41,394 nucleotides of DNA, taken from assembly GCA_903921785.1 (NCBI GenBank), contig CAIXRH010000008.1:1-41394 (forward strand), read 5' to 3'. Position 1 is the first letter of the stretch. Each line of letters opens with the position of its first letter. The notes under the pieces are model-generated. The model was not told the DNA's origin. It was given only the letters and a program-made list of their open reading frames with translations, and did not search any database. Below, one piece after another: positions 36,648 to 41,394 of this stretch. The stretch is from an uncultured Pseudomonadota bacterium (GTDB lineage: Bacteria; Myxococcota_A; UBA796; SXON01). The translations under genes were made by a program, and so were the position numbers.

Positions 36648-37088
36648 CTATCCGCAGGTGTCCACCTCGAAGGCGAACTCCATCTCCCACCGGTCGGTGC
36701 CGAGGGGGCAGTTGGCCGCGTCGGGGATCGGCGACCGCCCGGTGTCGCCGGTGTCGCTCCCGGGGTCGCCGCCTCCGGTGTCGGCGCCCGAACAGTCCGG
36801 GGAGTAGACCTCCCGGAGGGACTCCAGGCCGTCGAGGCACTCCCGCCGACACTCCGCGGGGGTCTCGTAGCCGGAGGTCCAGCAGGTGCCGCCTTCGCCC
36901 AACCGCGCCTCGATCGCCGCGGCGTGCTCGGGGATCGCCAGCGCCGCGCACGCCAGATACTCGACGCATGCCTCGGTGAGCGAGCCGCTGTCGTCGTCGG
37001 GCGGGGACGTCGTGTCCAAGGGCGGCGCGTCGTTCGGCGCACAGGCCGTGGCCATCAGGACCAGCGTCGCGACCGATGGCAACCGCAC
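36648..37088 (-). CDS. Lipoprotein ending at an internal amber codon
   Basis: A 146-residue lipoprotein with a signal ending in ATAC (Cys16). An acidic Asp/Thr/Ser linker follows, then a Cys-containing helical domain (EACVEYLACAALAIPEHAAAIEARL...CWTSGYETPAECRREC). A DTGGGDPGSDTGDTG linker then leads into a second domain (CPLGTDRWEMEFAFEVDTCG) that is cut short by TAG. The domain most likely continues downstream in the same frame. Function unknown; surface exposure is inferred from the lipobox and linker. It follows the rhomboid gene on the same strand by 8 nt. Confidence 0.72.
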   Translation of the reverse strand: MRLPSVATLVLMATACAPNDAPPLDTTSPPDDDSGSLTEACVEYLACAALAIPEHAAAIEARLGEGGTCWTSGYETPAECRRECLDGLESLREVYSPDCSGADTGGGDPGSDTGDTGRSPIPDAANCPLGTDRWEMEFAFEVDTCG

Positions 37089-37096
37089 GGTCTCTG

Positions 37097-38824
37097 CTAT
37101 CTACCCCCGTTCTCCGGCGCCAAGATCGAGGGTTCACCCGATGCTCCCCCGACCGGCGCGGGGGGCACGGGCACGCCGAGCTCCTCCAGCAAGTCTTCGG
37201 CGACGCGCCGGGACCGGTCGCTGGGGGCGGACGCGTAGAGCTCGAGGGCGGTGCTGGCCGCGCGGTCCTGGTCGCCGAGGAGGGCCCACGCGCGGGCGGC
37301 TGCGGCGAGGACGCGGCGGTCGTCGGGGTGGGCGGCGAGGGCGGCGTCGATCTTCGCGCGGGTGTCGGGCTCGCCGAGCGCGGCGTAGACCCCGAGCTCG
37401 GCGATGTCGACGCTCGCGGAGTCGCCGTTTTGGCGTGCGGCGGTGAACAGCGGCGCGGCGGCGGCGAGGTCGCCCAGCTCGGCGGTGGCGATGGCCGCGG
37501 CGAGCCGCCCCTTCCACCCTGGGGACCCCGCACCTTCGAGATCGTCGACGACGGCGTCGGGAGGGGTGAGCGTGGGGGACTCCAGCGTGTGCAGCCGCAG
37601 CTCCGGGGCCATGGGGGCGCCGACGCGGGTGTCGACCCCGAAGGTGGTGACGTAGAGCCCTCGCTGGACCACACGGAGCTCCAGCATCCGCTGTTCCCCA
37701 CCCGGGTTGTAATGGAACAACGCCCGGTCTTCTCCCTGGGACTCCATCGTGGCTGCGGAGTCCGCCGTGCGCAGCGCTTCCAGCCGCTCGGCGAAAACCG
37801 CGGCGTTCGGCGAGCGCACCCCATGTCGGGTGGTGTCCACGGACACGGCGGAGCTCCGGTCGGCGTTTCCATAGCCGCCAAGCCCAGAACGGCTCACCTG
37901 ATAGCTCCACCACGCGGGGCGGGTGGCGATGGCGCCATCGGCCTTCCACTCGGTCCACGGGACGAGCTTCGGGCCGATCAGGATCGGCCCGGCGCAGAGC
38001 AGCACCAGGACCCCGGCCATCGCGGCGTCCATCGCCCGGTTGTACGGCTCCCAGGCGGGGATCCGCGGACGGTACGCCGCGCCGATGACCAGCCCGCCGA
38101 GGAGGCCGCCGAGGTGGCACCAGGTGTCCACGTGCTCGCCGAACGCCGTGGAGAAGAAGGTGTAGGCGGTGAACAACGCAGCGACGGCACCGAACGCCAC
38201 CCGGGCATTGCCAGGGATGGAGTCACCGAAGCGGATGCCGAGGATCGCGCACGCGGCCATGAGCCCGAAGTCTCCGCCGGAGATCCCCGCCGAGGTGATG
38301 TCGGGGAGGAAGACCGCGCTGAGGGAGCCGCCGAGCGCGGTGGTGACCAGGAGCGTGAGCAGCGTCGCGCGGGCGCCGAGGAGCTTCTCCAGCCCCATCC
38401 CGGCGATGGCGAGCGCCGCCGCGTTGCCGAGGATGTGCTCCACGTTGGCATGGAGCATGCCGTAGGTGAGGAGCCGCCACCCCTCGCCCCGCTCCAGGAT
38501 CGCGGTGGTGTCCCGGGTGAGCGCCTCCAACCACCCGGTGTGGCCGCGGAGGGCGAGGGGGATGGTGAAGACGTGGACCTGGAACAGCACGCCGAGGGTG
38601 ATGGCGGTGACCCAGGGGACGGGCCGTTGCGCCCAGAGCGCGCGCATCGCCGCCTCGGGGGAGGCGCGGAGCGTGTCCCAGCTCGGCCAGTCGCGCGCGG
38701 CGCTCCAGCGCCCGTCCACACAGACCGGCTCTTCGGGCGAGAGTTCGCCGGCCCGTATGCGGGCCTCCAGCTCCTCCACCGTGATGCGCCGCTCGACCCC
38801 ATCCTGTTGGACGCGAAGGACCAC
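37097..38824 (-). CDS. Rhomboid intramembrane protease
   Basis: A 575-residue inner-membrane serine protease. The catalytic pair is intact: S182 in GISGGDFGL and H237 in CHLGGLLGG. HANVEHILGN (about 125-134) matches the oxyanion/HxxxHxxxN motif. Residues 1-50 form a small soluble domain (VLRVQQDGVERRITVEELEARIRAG...DGRWSAA) like GYF_2/DUF4339-type modules. After six or so TM helices, residues about 270-575 include a soluble beta region and TPR-like helices. The GTG start at 38824 gives a short gap to the divergent gene. Substrates are unknown; the adjacent lipoprotein is a conceivable partner. Confidence 0.9.
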   Translation of the reverse strand: MVLRVQQDGVERRITVEELEARIRAGELSPEEPVCVDGRWSAARDWPSWDTLRASPEAAMRALWAQRPVPWVTAITLGVLFQVHVFTIPLALRGHTGWLEALTRDTTAILERGEGWRLLTYGMLHANVEHILGNAAALAIAGMGLEKLLGARATLLTLLVTTALGGSLSAVFLPDITSAGISGGDFGLMAACAILGIRFGDSIPGNARVAFGAVAALFTAYTFFSTAFGEHVDTWCHLGGLLGGLVIGAAYRPRIPAWEPYNRAMDAAMAGVLVLLCAGPILIGPKLVPWTEWKADGAIATRPAWWSYQVSRSGLGGYGNADRSSAVSVDTTRHGVRSPNAAVFAERLEALRTADSAATMESQGEDRALFHYNPGGEQRMLELRVVQRGLYVTTFGVDTRVGAPMAPELRLHTLESPTLTPPDAVVDDLEGAGSPGWKGRLAAAIATAELGDLAAAAPLFTAARQNGDSASVDIAELGVYAALGEPDTRAKIDAALAAHPDDRRVLAAAARAWALLGDQDRAASTALELYASAPSDRSRRVAEDLLEELGVPVPPAPVGGASGEPSILAPENGGR

Positions 38825-38866
38825 CGTGCCTACCGTTTGCCCAACCCTGTATCCGAAGGAGCCCAC

Positions 38867-39520
38867 ATGACCCCACAATCCCTCGCCGAGAGTGTCGCCG
38901 CGCTCCGTGTCTTCCCCCTCCCGGGCACGGTGCTCCTGCCCGGCGCGTCGCTCCCGTTGCACGTCTTCGAGCCGCGCTACCGCCAGCTGGTGGCGGACGC
39001 GCTGGCGGGCGACCACCTGCTCTGCGTCCCCCAGATCCTCGAGGAAGAGGAGGCCGGGCATCTCGACGCGCCGGCGCTGTACCCCTACGCGGCGGTCGGC
39101 CGGATCACGACGCACCACCTGCTCCCCGACGGGCGGTACAACATCGTAGTGGAGCCGGTGGCGCGGGTGCGGCTGGTGAAGGAGCTGGAGTCCGCTACTC
39201 CGTATCGGGTCTTCGAAGCCGAGCTCTTGTTGGATGCCGAGGGCGACACCCCCAAGGTGGACGCCGTTGGACGTCGCCTCATCGGCCTGCTCGGCCCGGT
39301 GCTCGCCGGGCTGGGCCCGCGGGGCGCTGCGCTCTCCAAAGGGCTCCAGGCCCTGCCGAGCGGGCGGGTGCCGGCGGCCGTGGCCCCGCTCGTGGTGCAG
39401 GGCGCGGTGCCGCGGCAGGAATACCTCGCGGAGAACGACCAGGTTCGGCGGGCCCAGCTGGTGGAGACGATGCTGCTCACCCGCCTTGCGGAGTCGCGTC
39501 CGGCGACGGCCGAGGCGTAA
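38867..39520 (+). CDS. LON substrate-binding-domain protein
   Basis: A 217-residue cytoplasmic protein matching the N-terminal (LAN, PF02190) domain of Lon protease but without its ATPase or protease parts. The signature LRVFPLPGTVLLPGASLPLHVFEPRYRQLV is at residues 12-41 and GRYNIVVEPVARVRLV near 90. The rest is helical. Such proteins may bind unfolded substrates; the role is unproven. AAGGAG at 38856-38861 fixes the ATG at 38867. It is divergent from the rhomboid gene across 42 nt. Confidence 0.93.
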   Translation: MTPQSLAESVAALRVFPLPGTVLLPGASLPLHVFEPRYRQLVADALAGDHLLCVPQILEEEEAGHLDAPALYPYAAVGRITTHHLLPDGRYNIVVEPVARVRLVKELESATPYRVFEAELLLDAEGDTPKVDAVGRRLIGLLGPVLAGLGPRGAALSKGLQALPSGRVPAAVAPLVVQGAVPRQEYLAENDQVRRAQLVETMLLTRLAESRPATAEA

Positions 39521-39543
39521 GGTCGGTTCACGATTGAGGAGCA

Positions 39544-39564
39544 GGGGGACAAGATTCTGCCCCC
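39544..39564 (+). terminator. Weak hairpin after the LON-domain gene
   Basis: GGGGG (39544-39548) pairs with CCCCC (39560-39564) around an 11-nt loop (ACAAGATTCTG). No T-run follows. This could be a weak terminator or a repeated palindromic element; only one copy is seen here. Confidence 0.25.
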
Positions 39565-39617
39565 ACCGGTCCAGGTGTCGGCCACTCACCCGTTGAGAGG
39601 CTCGATCCGGGATCGCG

Positions 39618-41165
39618 ATGTTTCTCCTCCTCCTCGCCTGCGCCACCGAAGCCGTCGACACCGGGGCTTCGGCCACCGTCGAGGCCTGCTCCGTCGTGGG
39701 TGACCGTCCCGCGGGGTGGGGCGAGGCGACGCACGACAATTCTGCCGAGCCTGACTACGACCACGTCTTCGATCGATCCTCGGTCATGCGGATCGACCTC
39801 GCGGTGTCGTCGGACGACTACACCGCCGCCTACGCGGAGCTGACCGAGCTCCTCGGCACGGAGTTCGGCGCCGGCGGCGGCGGTCCGGGCGGCGGAGGGC
39901 CGCCCGACAACGGCGTGGACCCTCGGGAGGCCATGGACGCGTGCCTCGGGCTCGCGGAGGGGGACGCCTGCTCCGTCGCGGTGGACAGCGTGGACACCGA
40001 GGGCACCTGCGCCGTGGCGGGGCCTCAGGGGGAGCTGATGTGCACGCCCGACGGCGGGGGCGGTGGCGGTGGGGCCAACCTGGACTTCACGGGCTCAGAC
40101 CCGAGCTACTTCCCGGCGACGGTCACGGTGGAGGACGAGACGTGGTGCTCCGTGGGCATGCGCTTCAAGGGGAACTCCACGCTCTCTTCGGCGTGGTCCG
40201 AGGGGGTGGAGAAGCTCCCATTCCGGCTCGACTTCGACCGGTTCGAGGATGAGCACCCCGAGGTCGACGACCAGCGATTCTATGGGTTCTCCGATCTGAG
40301 CTTCGGCAACAACTACAGCGACGCCACCTACATCCGCGACGTGATGTCGTCGGTGATCCTGGAGGACCGCGGCGTCCCCGCCGCCCGCAACCGCTTCGCG
40401 GCCGTGTACCTCGACACGGGCGATGGTCCCGTCTACCTCGGGCTCTACACCCTCAACGAAGACCCCTCCGATGCGCTCCCCGATCGCCTCTGGGGCACCG
40501 ACGATGGGGAGCTCTACGAGGCCGATGGCACCTGCGCGAACCTCGCCTGCTACGACGCGGACAGCTTCACCGCGAAGCTCCACGACGGGGATGGCGCCGA
40601 GGTACAGGCGCTCGTCGCCGCCCTGGCGGCGGACCGAAGCGACGCGGCGGCGTGGCGTGCGGGCCTGGAGGCCACGGTGGACGTGGACGGCTTCCTGAAG
40701 TGGTTGGCGGTGAATTCGGCGATCGAGAATTGGGACGCCTACGGGGTGATGGCGCACAACTACTACCTCTACGCCCTCCCCGAGGCGGGCGGCCAGCTTC
40801 AGTGGGTCCCCTGGGATCACAACATGGCGCTCGCCGATGGGATGATGGGCTCCGACGACCCCTTGCTCGCCGATGTGACCGACGACTGGCCGCTGATCCG
40901 CCTCACGTTGGACGACGAGGAGTACGCCTCGATCTATCGAGAGGATCTCGCGGACGCGCTCACCGGGGCCTACGCCACCGAGACCTTCGAGGCCACCGCG
41001 GAGCAGTACCGCACGCTCCTGGAGCCCTATGTCGTCGGAGCGGACGGCGAGCGAGCGGAGAGCACCTTCGTGGGCAGCGAGGCCACTTGGACCAGCGCGT
41101 ACGAAACGTTCTATTCCCACGCGCAGAGCCGCCGGGAGACGGTGGAGGAAGCGCTCGGTCGGTAG
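39618..41165 (+). CDS. CotH-family kinase-like lipoprotein with Cys-rich insert
   Basis: A 515-residue surface lipoprotein with lipobox LLAC (Cys8). The CotH fold is evident: MRFKGNSTLSSAW, KLPFRLDFDRFED, LGLYTLNEDPSD, AIENWDAYGVMAHNYYLY and QWVPWDHNMAL, with the PWDxx metal/ATP segment conserved. Two glycine-rich strings near residues 93-101 and 147-154 flank a four-Cys module (DACLGLAEGDACS...GTCAV...LMC) that looks inserted in the domain. It is a second CotH protein, about 4 kb from the bcs-linked copy, and differs in length and sequence. The kinase activity and target are inferred. Confidence 0.9.
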   Translation: MFLLLLACATEAVDTGASATVEACSVVGDRPAGWGEATHDNSAEPDYDHVFDRSSVMRIDLAVSSDDYTAAYAELTELLGTEFGAGGGGPGGGGPPDNGVDPREAMDACLGLAEGDACSVAVDSVDTEGTCAVAGPQGELMCTPDGGGGGGGANLDFTGSDPSYFPATVTVEDETWCSVGMRFKGNSTLSSAWSEGVEKLPFRLDFDRFEDEHPEVDDQRFYGFSDLSFGNNYSDATYIRDVMSSVILEDRGVPAARNRFAAVYLDTGDGPVYLGLYTLNEDPSDALPDRLWGTDDGELYEADGTCANLACYDADSFTAKLHDGDGAEVQALVAALAADRSDAAAWRAGLEATVDVDGFLKWLAVNSAIENWDAYGVMAHNYYLYALPEAGGQLQWVPWDHNMALADGMMGSDDPLLADVTDDWPLIRLTLDDEEYASIYREDLADALTGAYATETFEATAEQYRTLLEPYVVGADGERAESTFVGSEATWTSAYETFYSHAQSRRETVEEALGR

Positions 41166-41166
41166 C

Positions 41167-41190
41167 GCACGTCCACCGGGGGGACCGTGC
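41167..41190 (+). terminator. Imperfect hairpin after the CotH gene
   Basis: GCACGTCC (41167-41174) pairs with GGACCGTGC (41182-41190) around a 7-nt loop with one bulged base. The following TATCCTT is only moderately T-rich, so it is a weak terminator candidate. Confidence 0.35.
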
Positions 41191-41243
41191 TATCCTTCCC
41201 GCTCACAGCGGTTTGCTTGCAGGTCGATCCCGAATAATCCGCC

Positions 41244-41272
41244 TAGACAGATTGCTTTCTTCTTGTTAGGAT
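41244..41272 (+). promoter_or_regulatory. Promoter for the transposase gene
   Basis: TAGACA (41244-41249; 5 of 6 to TTGACA) and TAGGAT (41267-41272; 4 of 6 to TATAAT) with an ideal 17-nt spacer, in a locally AT-richer stretch. The start would be about 41279. Confidence 0.6.
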
Positions 41273-41298
41273 GATCGGGCTTTTGAGGCTGATCATCC
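41269..41298. repeat. 8-bp inverted repeat flanking the transposase ribosome site
   Basis: GGATGATC (41269-41276) and GATCATCC (41291-41298) are perfect inverted copies 14 nt apart. The left arm overlaps the -10 element, and the right arm ends at the base before the ATG. GAGG (41285-41288) lies in the loop. It may be an operator or an RNA hairpin controlling transposase expression. Confidence 0.65.
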
Positions 41299-41394
41299 AT
41301 GCCACGTCCCTATCCCGTCGAACTCCGTGAGCGAGCGGTTGCCGCTTCCGATGCCTACGGTCTGCTCCGCGCGTCCATCCTCTTCAAGGTCGGC
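41299..41394 (+). CDS. IS630-like transposase, N-terminal fragment
   Basis: Only the first 32 codons are in the window; the frame runs off the edge. MPRPYPVELRERAVAA resembles the helix-turn-helix start of IS630-family transposases (MPxPYSxDLRERVVAA) and the following residues fit the first DNA-binding helix. The gene has its own promoter and a possible operator at 41244-41298. The element's left terminal repeat was not located with certainty. Fuller identity needs sequence past 41394. Confidence 0.7.
   Translation, partial: MPRPYPVELRERAVAASDAYGLLRASILFKVG

Noticed and set aside
38825-39739. N-terminal extension of the rhomboid frame across the LON-domain gene
   Set aside because: The extended part is a shadow of the LON gene; the GTG at 38824 gives a domain-consistent start and a divergent spacer.

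Overview
The window is high-GC DNA with densely packed genes that often overlap by 1-16 nt (ATGA, GTGA, TTGA and TGATG junctions). The gene content points to an uncultured member of the Myxococcota or a related former deltaproteobacterial lineage. The clues are a two-repeat DUF507 protein, a Hanks-type Ser/Thr kinase with a PEGA-like domain, many lipoproteins with Asp/Thr/Gly-rich linkers, CotH-type kinases, and FHA and cyclic-nucleotide-binding regulators. This placement is inferred from gene content only; no rRNA gene is present.

Layout. 1-188: noncoding, with a strong hairpin. 189-752 (-): MobA-like nucleotidyltransferase. 825-5151 (+): a translationally coupled Crp/Fnr regulator, exported protein and large protein with a degenerate nucleotide-cyclase-like segment. 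5205-7069: DUF507 protein and a lectin-like lipoprotein. 7083-10673: OmpR-type response regulator, histidine kinase and radical SAM protein. 10683-14485 (-): lipoprotein, small exported protein and a TerB-like/FHA/ABC/ABC-2 fusion. 14591-15992 (-): a cNMP-binding/methyltransferase gene with an apparent frameshift. 16045-17027 (+): a small coiled-coil protein and a C_GCAxxG_C_C-type redox protein. 17028-17412: noncoding, with hairpins and a tandem repeat. 17413-23922 (-): a seven-gene unit running from a Ser/Thr kinase through a TPR protein, a type I periplasmic-binding lipoprotein, two paralogous Cys-rich proteins and a membrane-anchored protein to a small outer-membrane barrel.

24105-35415 (+) is a complete cellulose synthesis and export operon: bcsA, a zinc-ribbon membrane protein, bcsB, a GH8 endoglucanase (bcsZ), bcsC and a CotH-family lipoprotein. 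BcsA polymerises UDP-glucose and carries a PilZ domain. BcsB is the periplasmic partner, BcsZ trims the chain, and BcsC is the TPR plus beta-barrel exporter. The zinc-ribbon and CotH proteins are not standard Bcs components, yet both overlap their neighbours.

35486-41394: an orphan response regulator, a lipoprotein gene interrupted by an in-frame amber codon, a rhomboid protease divergent from a LON-substrate-binding-domain protein, a second CotH-family lipoprotein with a Cys-rich insert, and the start of an IS630-like transposase cut by the window edge. The features most worth following up are the non-canonical bcs genes, the kinase/sensor-lipoprotein unit, the Crp/cyclase-like unit and the two disrupted genes. 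Protein functions below are read from motifs by eye; no database search was run.
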